From an uncultured Bacteroidales bacterium (GTDB lineage: Bacteria; Bacteroidota; Bacteroidia; Bacteroidales; F082): a stretch of DNA of 59,770 nt. The stretch spans positions 1 to 59,770 of the forward strand of contig CAMYYB010000010.1 of the NCBI GenBank assembly GCA_947303335.1, in the 5' to 3' direction. The stretch's first letter is position 1; each line of letters starts with the position of its first letter. Shown here one piece after another: positions 18,084 through 26,022 of the stretch. The notes below the pieces were generated by a model, which ran no database searches, was not told the origin of the DNA, and saw nothing but the letters and a program-made list of their open reading frames with translations. Made by a program: the position numbers and the translations under genes.

Positions 18084-19283
18084 ATGAACGAACAAAACAA
18101 ATACGAATGGGGAGAGGGCGTGTTCACGCTGCTTTCCTGGTTCAAGAAAGACAAGGTGAAAAACGCTCGCGTCCTCGTGGTCGGTGCCGGTGCCCTTGGC
18201 AATGAGGTTGTAAAAGACTTGGCACTTTTCGGCGTGGGCCATATCTATGTGGTTGACTTCGACCAGATTGAATTATCCAATCTTACCCGTTCTGTACTCT
18301 TCAGAGAAGAAGATGCTTACAACCATTCGTACAAGGCCGAAATCGTTGCCAAAAGGGCTATGGAAATCAATCCTCAAATCAAGGTCATCCCCTTTGTCGG
18401 CAACCTGCTCTCGGAGGTTGGTTTTGGTATCTATCGCATGGTGGACGTGGTCATCGGATGCCTTGACAGCCGCATAGCCCGTTATCAGCTGAATCGTTTG
18501 TGCATGCGTGCGGGAAAATCATGGGTTGACGGAAGCATTGAGAATATGACCGGGTCGGTCCAGGTGTATACTCCTGGTGTGGCGTGTTATGAATGTGGCC
18601 TTTCGCGCGACGAATTCAACCATATCATGGTTCGGACGGGATGTGCCGATGTGGTCAACCTTCAGAGTTCTGCCGGACGTGTGGCTACAACGCCAATCAG
18701 CGCCTCCATTATCGGTGCCATTGAAGTGCAGGAAGCCATGAAGATCATCCATCTCGACACCGAGGCGGCTTCACAATTCAAGACGCTTCAGGGGAAACTA
18801 TTGCATTATGAGGGTCTGACCAATAGCACCAATGTGTATAAGTTTGCATCGTGGAAAAACACTTGTACGGCGCATGAGCGTTGGGAGCCTGTCATCGAAG
18901 CCCCGAATCTGTCGGCCACCCAAACCGTGCGGGAGACCTTGTCGGCTTTAAAATCATTGCTTCAGGTCGAAAATGTTGAAATCAACATGTGCAACAACAA
19001 GTTTGTTGATGTAGTGGTCTCCGACAAGCCAGAGAAGGAATTCAAAGTGATGGTTCCCGATTCACAACTTGACCGTTACATGAGCGCCAATGATGAATTG
19101 AGGAAGCTCCGTTATATCACCACCTTCCACAAATCGTTTTTCGAAAACATCGATGCCGAGTTTCCGTATCAGGACCTCACGCTCCAGCAGATTGGCATTC
19201 CGCTCTTCGATGTTCTCCAAGTGTCGACCGAGAAAGGCTTGTTCCACGTTGAACTGGATGCCGATGCCCACCTGTTTCTTTAA
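18084..19283 (+). CDS. E1-like ubiquitin-activating enzyme (ThiF/MoeB/UBA family)
   Basis: A 399-residue protein. The adenylation domain is clear: GAGALG at residues 34-39 (ATP), VDFDQIELSNLTRSVLF (Asp and Arg of the family), and GCLDSRIAR (Asp for Mg/ATP). A C-x2-C pair (C168, C171) probably binds zinc with later cysteines. C187, in RTGCADVV just before the 'ATTPISASIIGAIEVQEAMK' segment, stands where E1/MoeB proteins have the catalytic cysteine or crossover loop. The last 120 residues, outside the adenylation domain, may be a ubiquitin-fold-like E2-docking domain (LTLQQIGIPLFDVL). It should adenylate the C-terminal Gly of the modifier and hand it to the E2. It begins 5 bases after the RING gene and is followed 12 bases later by baseplate genes. 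Confidence 0.9.
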   Translation: MNEQNKYEWGEGVFTLLSWFKKDKVKNARVLVVGAGALGNEVVKDLALFGVGHIYVVDFDQIELSNLTRSVLFREEDAYNHSYKAEIVAKRAMEINPQIKVIPFVGNLLSEVGFGIYRMVDVVIGCLDSRIARYQLNRLCMRAGKSWVDGSIENMTGSVQVYTPGVACYECGLSRDEFNHIMVRTGCADVVNLQSSAGRVATTPISASIIGAIEVQEAMKIIHLDTEAASQFKTLQGKLLHYEGLTNSTNVYKFASWKNTCTAHERWEPVIEAPNLSATQTVRETLSALKSLLQVENVEINMCNNKFVDVVVSDKPEKEFKVMVPDSQLDRYMSANDELRKLRYITTFHKSFFENIDAEFPYQDLTLQQIGIPLFDVLQVSTEKGLFHVELDADAHLFL

Positions 19284-19295
19284 CAGCCTTTGCCT

Positions 19296-20177
19296 ATGCT
19301 TCCTAAAAATATTCCCGAAGACATCAACATAGAAGTCCTTTTGCCGTTTTTCCCGGAAGGGCAGTGCAAAGTAGCTTTTACGGGAACACATAAACGCAAC
19401 GCCTACAATGATTTTATGGGATTGGAGGAATTGTCCAAAGATACCATGCAACTTCATGTGGGTCGCGCTAGCTTATACAACGCATTGCCTGAATTGCTGT
19501 TTCACCCCATTGACCGTTTCGACAATCTGTCGTCGAAGGTTGACAAGGAAAAGTTCGAAGCGGAATATGAAGCGCAGGAACGCGAGAAAGAACAGGCTCA
19601 CAAGTTTTTCGCTCCGTTTGACTTGTTGCTGTTGCAACTCCGTATGCGGATTAGGGAACGTCTGGACGTGTATGCTGAGACTGACAAGATAATGATTGAT
19701 CTTTTGGGCTATGGTATAACAGAAGCTCAAAAGCAAAATCGTTTCGTCAGGAAGACACTTCCCTTTCTTCCCTACTGCAAGTCGATTAGAGGCAACAAGA
19801 CCTATCTGACCTTGATGCTCCGTAAAGTCTTGATGGAAGAAGGTTTAAGTATCATTGTTTGCGATGAGAAGCACACCTTCACCGATGCTTCTCCCAGATA
19901 CAACATACAATTAGGGCCGGAAGCCGACTGTTTGTATCTTGGTGACACATACGTTGGACAAGCCATCACCTACCATATTCACTTTTGGTCGGAGGCCGAG
20001 TGCGATGAGTCTTTTTTGCAATTTGTAGAGGAACTGGAGACCTTCCGCAAGTTCATCCAGGATTATTATTTGGCTGTGGATGGGATTCTGAGGTTTGATG
20101 TCTGTCATGACGAAGAACCGCTGAGATTGTCGGATGAAATGAAATACAATTATTTGAATTATAATACGAACATCTAA
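19296..20177 (+). CDS. TssG-like T6SS baseplate protein (tentative)
   Basis: A 293-residue protein from the ATG at 19296 (a TTG at 19290 is possible). It has no signal peptide. Residues about 50-75 read LHVGRASLYNALPELLFHP, similar to the 'YDxLPxxLFH' element I associate with Bacteroidetes TssG/baseplate proteins. A helical block with many charged residues (residues 80-130) is followed by DLLGYGI and LPFLPYCKSIRGNKTYLTLMLRKVL. The identification rests partly on context, since the next three genes are TssK-, TssE- and TssF-like and these proteins form one baseplate wedge in T6SS. If this is not TssG it is an unassigned member of the same complex. Confidence 0.55.
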   Translation: MLPKNIPEDINIEVLLPFFPEGQCKVAFTGTHKRNAYNDFMGLEELSKDTMQLHVGRASLYNALPELLFHPIDRFDNLSSKVDKEKFEAEYEAQEREKEQAHKFFAPFDLLLLQLRMRIRERLDVYAETDKIMIDLLGYGITEAQKQNRFVRKTLPFLPYCKSIRGNKTYLTLMLRKVLMEEGLSIIVCDEKHTFTDASPRYNIQLGPEADCLYLGDTYVGQAITYHIHFWSEAECDESFLQFVEELETFRKFIQDYYLAVDGILRFDVCHDEEPLRLSDEMKYNYLNYNTNI

Positions 20178-20182
20178 ATACT

Positions 20183-21415
20183 ATGGAAAAAAGAATATGT
20201 TGGAAAAAGGGAATGCGTCTGACGGATGACATCATGAGAGCCTCAGAGGACGCCACTATGGCTCGTGTTGCTACAGCCATGACTTTGGCTTCAGTAGGAC
20301 GTTTTGGATTGCTTCCGGGTCCACGTCAGTTCCAGATTTCACTGAATCTCAACGCCAACTATGTCGAAGTGCTGACGTTGGATTGCCTCGCCGTCACCCG
20401 TGGAGGCTTTCTTATAGACGTGCAAATGGATACAAAATATTCGAATTATTTTGATAACCGGGTTGCCATTCCAGACGAAATGGGGAAAGGGGAAATGCTT
20501 CTAACCATTAGCGTAGACACAAAACAATGGAAAGAAACCTTGAACGGGTACGAGGAACCAACTTATACTTTTCATCTCGTTGGCATCAATAGCCCCATAC
20601 CCGACAATGCCTTGCCCATAGCTCACCTCGTTTACTCGGAACAGATTAGAGTATGGCATATTGACGAGGTAGAATTTGTGCCCCCCTGTCTTTTTGTGTC
20701 ATCCCATCCCTATTATACGGAGTTGATGAATCGGTTCATACAGATTCTGTCCGAGATTGAGGACAAGGTGTTCCAATGCTTGAAAACGAACACACATGCA
20801 GTATTCCCGATTCTTTGGCCTGTGGTTCAACAAATTCTCATCGACACCGATAAGAACCGCGATTTGATGACTCCTAATGCCTTATACGGTAACCTGCAAA
20901 AATTTGTCGCCATATTCACTGCGGCTTGTCGTCTCGACTCAGGTCTCAACTTGAGCGATGCCGATATGTTCAGGAATTATGCCCTCGCCCCATATAACTA
21001 TATGGATGTTTATCCAAGGTTAAAAGAAGGGATGAGGCTCAGTTTTCTCATCAATGAGAAAGTGGACAAGATTATTGGTGAGCAACCCTATGAACCCAAG
21101 GTTAATAACAAACTGGAAGCCCCCTATATTGAAGACGACCAGTTGTACCAGACTTGCAAGACCTCTGTTTCAACCCTTCCCATTGTCAACAACGTGTCGG
21201 GAGCAACTGTGTACTATTCGATTGACGGCAGTAAGCCTACCAAGCCGGTCACGAATGGGAAAGTCAGAATAAAAAATACGTTCCATCCAAATAAAGAGAA
21301 GGAAGAAGATCAGGAATGCATCGTTAAACTAAAGGCTGTACTTAACGACGCGGAGAGCGACGTTAGCACCTTTACGGTCATACTTCACAAAGCTAAAGAC
21401 TATATTAGAATCTAA
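20183..21415 (+). CDS. tssK: TssK-like T6SS baseplate adaptor with C-terminal chitobiase-like domain
   Basis: A 410-residue protein. The N-terminus RICWKKGMRLTDDIMRASED fits the 'W-x-x-GM-x-L-x-P-x-x-F' start of TssK. It continues with VEVLTLDCLAVTRGGFLIDV and later SSHPYYTELMNRFIQILSEIEDKVF, both in the positions where TssK has its shoulder domain and helical stem. Known role: TssK links the T6SS baseplate to the membrane complex. Residues about 325-405 look extra: VYYSIDGSKPT is the signature of a chitobiase/hexosaminidase C-terminal-type beta domain, an unusual addition that could replace the usual TssK docking head. It sits 5 bases after the preceding gene and 5 before the next. Confidence 0.68.
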   Translation: MEKRICWKKGMRLTDDIMRASEDATMARVATAMTLASVGRFGLLPGPRQFQISLNLNANYVEVLTLDCLAVTRGGFLIDVQMDTKYSNYFDNRVAIPDEMGKGEMLLTISVDTKQWKETLNGYEEPTYTFHLVGINSPIPDNALPIAHLVYSEQIRVWHIDEVEFVPPCLFVSSHPYYTELMNRFIQILSEIEDKVFQCLKTNTHAVFPILWPVVQQILIDTDKNRDLMTPNALYGNLQKFVAIFTAACRLDSGLNLSDADMFRNYALAPYNYMDVYPRLKEGMRLSFLINEKVDKIIGEQPYEPKVNNKLEAPYIEDDQLYQTCKTSVSTLPIVNNVSGATVYYSIDGSKPTKPVTNGKVRIKNTFHPNKEKEEDQECIVKLKAVLNDAESDVSTFTVILHKAKDYIRI

Positions 21416-21420
21416 ACCCA

Positions 21421-21927
21421 ATGAGTTTCATCAGTACGCCGTTGGCTTACCAAGACTTTTCGACTGAACCTCATATCAAACGAGATTTGGAGTCGGAGTT
21501 TGAGTATCTTGACAATCTCCTGGAACTTATCGCTTTCACTCCACGAGGCAGCTTTTATGCCGACCCCGATTTTGGATTCGAGTATTGGAACCACGAGTAT
21601 TCCAATATTCAGTACCGGACCTTCAATAGTGGCCACATTGGACTTATGGGTGGCAAGGTTAATCAGGAAGTGACTAAATTGGATTGTCAGGAAAGTATAC
21701 GTCAGAGTTTGCAGACCTACGCACCACAGTTGACAAAAGTGGAGGTTGCTGTTGAACTCAATGCGGCTCAATATGGCGAGCGTCTGCGAAAGAGCAATGT
21801 CCATTCAAAGCATATCGTCAGTATTGTTGTCGCAGGTGAATTGGATAACGGGATAGCGACCAGCCATTACAAGAAGAAAATAGAGTTCCTGATGGAACCC
21901 TCAGCAAAGAAATATATTTCCATTTAA
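21421..21927 (+). CDS. tssE: TssE/gp25-like baseplate wedge protein
   Basis: A 168-residue cytoplasmic protein, close to the usual size of T4 gp25/TssE. It starts with a short leader, then DLESEFEYLDNLLELIAFTPRGSFYADPDFGFEYW, matching the gp25 pattern of an N-terminal helix, 'T-x-x-G-S-x-x-x-x-P-x-x-G' and the baseplate wedge fold. After that come SIRQSLQTYAPQLTKVEV and a strand-rich end, as in the family. Known role: gp25/TssE connects the first sheath ring to the baseplate. A sheath is therefore expected somewhere, but none is encoded in this window. Confidence 0.72.
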   Translation: MSFISTPLAYQDFSTEPHIKRDLESEFEYLDNLLELIAFTPRGSFYADPDFGFEYWNHEYSNIQYRTFNSGHIGLMGGKVNQEVTKLDCQESIRQSLQTYAPQLTKVEVAVELNAAQYGERLRKSNVHSKHIVSIVVAGELDNGIATSHYKKKIEFLMEPSAKKYISI

Positions 21928-21945
21928 CAAATAAGATTTGACAAG

Positions 21946-23727
21946 ATGGATTTAGAATTGCAAAACAAAGTTAATGACACCCTCGAACAACTGAAAAAAT
22001 ATTCCATCGACGGCTTTGAATTCCAACAAATGGATCCTGTCGCCAAGATGATGTTTGTCGCTTTGGTGTATGAAATCCAGAAGATATATGACCATATTGA
22101 CAGTATTAATGACCGCATTGTAGAACGGTATTGTACGGATTTCATTCCCCGGCAGGAAGTGGAAGCCGTACCCGCCATCGCTTTGCTTCAACCGTCGTTC
22201 AAGTCCAATAAAGACAATGAAGGCTTTTCGATAGGAGCAGGGACTCAGTTTTCATATAAAACAGCCCCCAAGCCTATCAACTATATTCCACTGTTCAACA
22301 CGTTGACGCTTCCGTACGCTGAGATAATCCTTGTGCATCAAGACAACGAGTATTGCAAAAGCGTGAATATGTACAAACCTAATCGGCTATGGGTTGGCAT
22401 CAAAACCAATGTTGAAATCGAGTGTATACAAGGTCTGTCACTCTTTATCACAGGAACTAACGGGGTGATGCCCGAGCATATTTATGTGGGTGTTGAGAAT
22501 CATGAGCTTGACTTTGCCACACCGAAAGAAATGGAACAGGTGGAAATGGTGGAACCCTTTGATGCGCAACAAGCATCCGGGCAGTTCTTCTCGTTTTTAG
22601 GTATCTGGAAGGAATGCTTGCTCAATATGAAAGAAGGCTCGTTACTCTTCATCACGGATGAAACAAGCAACCGAGATTTGTTTAAGCCAAGGGCTTACCC
22701 AAAGACGTTTGAGCAATGGAACCTGACGGACACATTGGAACAATTCGAGATGGCAAAACCGGTTTGGCTTCGAATAGAATTCCCGGAGGGGTATGTCGTC
22801 CCTGAGGATAGCGAGGTGATGCTCAATGTCATCCCAGTGGTCAATGTCGATGTGTGTTCGCTGACGCTGAGCGACCATGCCCCTATTGCCAAATTGCAAA
22901 AAACAGAAGACTCATTCTTTTTGCGGGTTCTTGAAACAAGTGTGGCTTCCAATAAACAAGGGTTCGGAATGTTGAACGATGAAGTCATCATTCGAGATTT
23001 TGATGCTTCATGCTATCATAACGGTGACCTTTATCGGGACATGCGCAATTTATACAACAGGTTCGTTGACGACTATTATGCTTTCATGGAGTACAATGAG
23101 ATTAAAGACGAAAAGACCCAAAAACTGTTGCGTGAAACCATAAACAAAATTGCCAACAACAATAGCATCAAGGAGCCCAATGACAAATTCAAATTTGACA
23201 GCGGTACCTACGTGATGAAGAACTTGAGGCAGAATCCCTCAAGCTCATCCATTAAAGTGAACTATATCACTACTCAAGGCGAGGCCGGCAATTTGCCACA
23301 GGCGGGCGAGATAATGGAAAACAAGAAGGTACCCGTGTTTAACCAAAAAGTCCCTGTCTTAGTTTCCGCTATGGGAGGCGCTGATAAGGCTTCGGCTGAC
23401 GAACGCTATGAGCTGCTTCGTTATTATTCGCTTACCAACGACCGGCTTTATACCAAAATGGATATTGATGCTTTTCTGCGTAAAGAGATTATGCGGGAAT
23501 TTGGTCAAGAGGAGTTTAAGCGCATCATCATCAACATAAACGTAGAGGGTGTCGGCGGTGAAACAACAGTACAAAGAGGTCTTTATATCGACATCTGTTT
23601 TAAGGACACCAAGAATTATATAAGAGCCAAGGGCATTTCCTTTGACAAACTTATGAAACAAAGAATAGTGAATAAGTCGTGCATCGCCATGCCGATTATT
23701 GTAGAACTTAGAAATTTGGAGGAATAG
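21946..23727 (+). CDS. tssF: TssF-like T6SS baseplate protein
   Basis: A 593-residue protein of the normal TssF length. The N-terminus is typical: DPVAKMMFVALVYEIQKIYDHID, then VERYCTDFIPRQEVEAVPAIALLQPSF and IGAGTQFSYK. These match the TssF pattern in which a helical start with 'D-P-x-x-x-x-L' is followed by 'P-x-x-E...P-s-x-a-l-l-q' and 'l-x-x-G-t-x-f'. The C-terminal part ends with a strand-rich section (FKRIIININVEGVG). It has no signal peptide. TssF together with TssG and TssE makes the wedge of the T6SS baseplate. It lies 18 bases after the TssE-like gene and 2 before the next. Confidence 0.75.
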   Translation: MDLELQNKVNDTLEQLKKYSIDGFEFQQMDPVAKMMFVALVYEIQKIYDHIDSINDRIVERYCTDFIPRQEVEAVPAIALLQPSFKSNKDNEGFSIGAGTQFSYKTAPKPINYIPLFNTLTLPYAEIILVHQDNEYCKSVNMYKPNRLWVGIKTNVEIECIQGLSLFITGTNGVMPEHIYVGVENHELDFATPKEMEQVEMVEPFDAQQASGQFFSFLGIWKECLLNMKEGSLLFITDETSNRDLFKPRAYPKTFEQWNLTDTLEQFEMAKPVWLRIEFPEGYVVPEDSEVMLNVIPVVNVDVCSLTLSDHAPIAKLQKTEDSFFLRVLETSVASNKQGFGMLNDEVIIRDFDASCYHNGDLYRDMRNLYNRFVDDYYAFMEYNEIKDEKTQKLLRETINKIANNNSIKEPNDKFKFDSGTYVMKNLRQNPSSSSIKVNYITTQGEAGNLPQAGEIMENKKVPVFNQKVPVLVSAMGGADKASADERYELLRYYSLTNDRLYTKMDIDAFLRKEIMREFGQEEFKRIIININVEGVGGETTVQRGLYIDICFKDTKNYIRAKGISFDKLMKQRIVNKSCIAMPIIVELRNLEE

Positions 23728-23729
23728 AT

Positions 23730-24959
23730 ATGAAAAAAATATACAGTGCCTCAGCAAATCCTCGATTCGACAATAATGTTTTAATTGTCCAACGCCAACT
23801 GAATAGTATTAAGTCCGCATTGCTTCACACTCTTCCTACGATTAAGGAAGATGGTTTATATGGTGAAGAAACGGAGAAGGCTATTAAAGTTTTCCAACAA
23901 ATATGCAATATTTCTGCTGATGGCAAATTAGGGCCACAGACCTCTTCTTGTATATCGCAAAAACTAAGGGAAATGCCCAGTATAGGTGTCGCAGTGCCAA
24001 AGTATTACATAAGTGATGCGTCACCTAAGTATTACATAAGTGATGCATCGCCTAAATATTACATTAGTGCTGCCTCGTCTAAAACCAAAGGAAAAACGAA
24101 AAATAGCTTTTCGCTGTACGATGAGGCTGATCAGTTTGTTGGAGCGGTTATTGATTTCAACTCAACGTTAAAGACTGTTGCAGGCAATGTTGCCACGCTC
24201 AAGAACCCGGCTCCAGAAATGGTGTTTCGTTGTTTCAAGGGAAGCCTTGAAACAATTGACCCGACATTGAAAAGAATGCAAGAGTCCTTGTCCAAATACC
24301 ATCATCATAAAAGCAATAGTACCGTATCTGCTGATACGTTGAAAATGGCTAAAAGTAACTCTATCCATCCCAGTCTTCAAGGCCGTGCTGCTGCCCAATC
24401 TGTCAGTATGGCTAAAACCAGTGAGAGGATGACCAAGTATTTCATGAAGGAAGTTACCAACGCAAAAGATGCCATATTGAACAATCTATATCGATATGAT
24501 TTTGTGTCAAAAATCGGTTCAAAACTGAAAGCGATGGGGCTGTCAGGTAAAGTCGATTTGTCAAAAGTGAACATAAAGGGAGGGTTGGTTGGTATTGGCT
24601 TTATCTATTCATTAAAAGACATCATTTGGGACATCTTCCATATTGCTGATTTGTTTGATGAGACAAAAAAGGAGGCATGGCTTAAGGATTTGCAAAAAGA
24701 CTGCTATGACTTTCTTGACTCTTTGATTATCGGATGTGTTTCCTGCTTTTTAGCACAGCTAATTGTAGTCGGAGGTGCGGCCTTGGCGGGTCTGACCGTC
24801 TCATCGGGTACCATCCTAGTGGCTATTGTGATTGTTGCACTTATTATCGGACTTGTTTTCAGCTATGTATTAAGCTCAAATGACATCTCTTTTACAAGAT
24901 TCGTTTTTGAAGATTGTGCAGAGTTCATTATAAGTAAGATTTATGGTGTTTCACTGTGA
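23730..24959 (+). CDS. Peptidoglycan-binding-domain protein with hydrophobic C-terminus; possible effector or envelope component
   Basis: A 409-residue protein with no signal peptide. Residues about 15-85 form a peptidoglycan-binding domain 1 (VQRQLNSI, EDGLYGEETEKAIKVFQQICNISADGKLGPQT). A triple nonapeptide PKYYIS[DA]AS follows (residues 90-116), then a helical Lys/Ser-rich region. The last 90 residues contain two strongly hydrophobic stretches (LIIGCVSCFLAQLIVVGGAALAG and TILVAIVIVALIIGLVFSYVL) separated by a turn, like a membrane-inserting hairpin. A cytoplasmic protein with a wall-binding module and a C-terminal membrane hairpin would suit a payload of an injection system, or a wall-anchored part of the machine. 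Neither is shown. It starts 2 bases after the TssF-like gene. Confidence 0.6.
   Translation: MKKIYSASANPRFDNNVLIVQRQLNSIKSALLHTLPTIKEDGLYGEETEKAIKVFQQICNISADGKLGPQTSSCISQKLREMPSIGVAVPKYYISDASPKYYISDASPKYYISAASSKTKGKTKNSFSLYDEADQFVGAVIDFNSTLKTVAGNVATLKNPAPEMVFRCFKGSLETIDPTLKRMQESLSKYHHHKSNSTVSADTLKMAKSNSIHPSLQGRAAAQSVSMAKTSERMTKYFMKEVTNAKDAILNNLYRYDFVSKIGSKLKAMGLSGKVDLSKVNIKGGLVGIGFIYSLKDIIWDIFHIADLFDETKKEAWLKDLQKDCYDFLDSLIIGCVSCFLAQLIVVGGAALAGLTVSSGTILVAIVIVALIIGLVFSYVLSSNDISFTRFVFEDCAEFIISKIYGVSL
23997..24077 (+). repeat. Three 27-bp tandem repeats within the peptidoglycan-binding protein gene
   Basis: Three copies of a 27-base unit at 23997, 24024 and 24051, encoding PKYYISDAS, PKYYISDAS and PKYYISAAS. 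The repeats form a linker between the wall-binding domain and the helical part; copy number may vary. Confidence 0.85.
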
Positions 24960-24969
24960 AAACCGACCA

Positions 24970-25953
24970 ATGACCAACATGAAACAATTCATTATTGTTG
25001 TTATTCTGGTCTTATACAGCGGTTTTTTATTTGCCCAGTCTCCCTCCGAAATCCGTTCCTACATCGACCAATACAAGTCGTTGGCTATAGAGCAGGAGGA
25101 TTTATACGGCATTCCTGCTTCTATCACTTTAGCGCAGGGCATTTTGGAGTCTCGTGCCGGCACAAGTGGATTGGCCACCAAAGCCAATAATCATTTTGGA
25201 ATCAAAGCCTTTGGCTGGTCGGGAAGCGTTTATCGTGCATGGGACGATGAAGCCACAAAAAGCAAGTTCAGGGTCTATTCGTCGGTCAAGGAATCGTATG
25301 AGGATCATTCGCGGCTCATTAAAAAACTCCCCCGTTACCAGACGCTTTTCAATATCAGTGTGTACGACTATCGCGGATGGGCCAATGGACTGCAAAAGGC
25401 CGGGTATGCAACCGATGCCAACTATGCTAAAGCCCTGATTGGCTATATTGATGCTTATCATCTTTATACCCTCAATGGAGGGGTGAAACTCAAGCCGAAC
25501 AAAAAGATTGTCCTTGCAAAAAACACGAAAGTTGAAGACTTTGAGAAAGACCAAGAATTGGTTATAGACGATTCGGAAATCACGGAAGAAGAGGAGATGG
25601 TGAGTCATGCACTGATGAGGTTCGTGGTTGAGATTAACGAGGTACGATGCACTTTGCTTTATCCCGGAGAGACCTTATCGTCAATAGCCATGAGATACAA
25701 TATTTCGAAACGCAAGCTATTGGAATATAACGAGACAGGGAGCGAATCGGACCTCCAAGAAGGCGACGTTGTGTATTTGGAAAGAAAAAAGAGAAAATTC
25801 CATGGCCCTCAAGACTTCTATCGTGTAAAAGCCGATGACTCCTTATACAGCATTGCACAACAATTTGGCATCAGAACATCGAGTTTAGCCAGGATGAATA
25901 AAATAGACCTTTTCACGCCCTTAACCGAAGGAGAGAAATTGAAACTGAAATAA
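24970..25953 (+). CDS. Secreted GH73-type glucosaminidase with two LysM domains
   Basis: A 327-residue protein from the ATG at 24970 (another ATG at 24979 and an overlapping one at 24943 are possible). It has a signal peptide (MKQFIIVVILVLYSGFLFAQ). The GH73 domain reads ITLAQGILESRAGTSGLA with the catalytic Glu at residue 60, then NNHFGIKAFGW and AGYATDANYAKALIGYI. Two LysM modules follow (YPGETLSSIAMRYNIS and VKADDSLYSIAQQFGIR). Established: GH73 enzymes cut the glycan strand of peptidoglycan and LysM binds it. Placed last in the Ubl/T6SS-like run, it could open the wall for assembly of a trans-envelope complex. Confidence 0.88.
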   Translation: MTNMKQFIIVVILVLYSGFLFAQSPSEIRSYIDQYKSLAIEQEDLYGIPASITLAQGILESRAGTSGLATKANNHFGIKAFGWSGSVYRAWDDEATKSKFRVYSSVKESYEDHSRLIKKLPRYQTLFNISVYDYRGWANGLQKAGYATDANYAKALIGYIDAYHLYTLNGGVKLKPNKKIVLAKNTKVEDFEKDQELVIDDSEITEEEEMVSHALMRFVVEINEVRCTLLYPGETLSSIAMRYNISKRKLLEYNETGSESDLQEGDVVYLERKKRKFHGPQDFYRVKADDSLYSIAQQFGIRTSSLARMNKIDLFTPLTEGEKLKLK

Positions 25954-26022
25954 TCGACCTTTTATCAAGCTATTACAATCATGAAAAACAATCAGCACAA
26001 TCATTTGAGTATACATCCTTTC

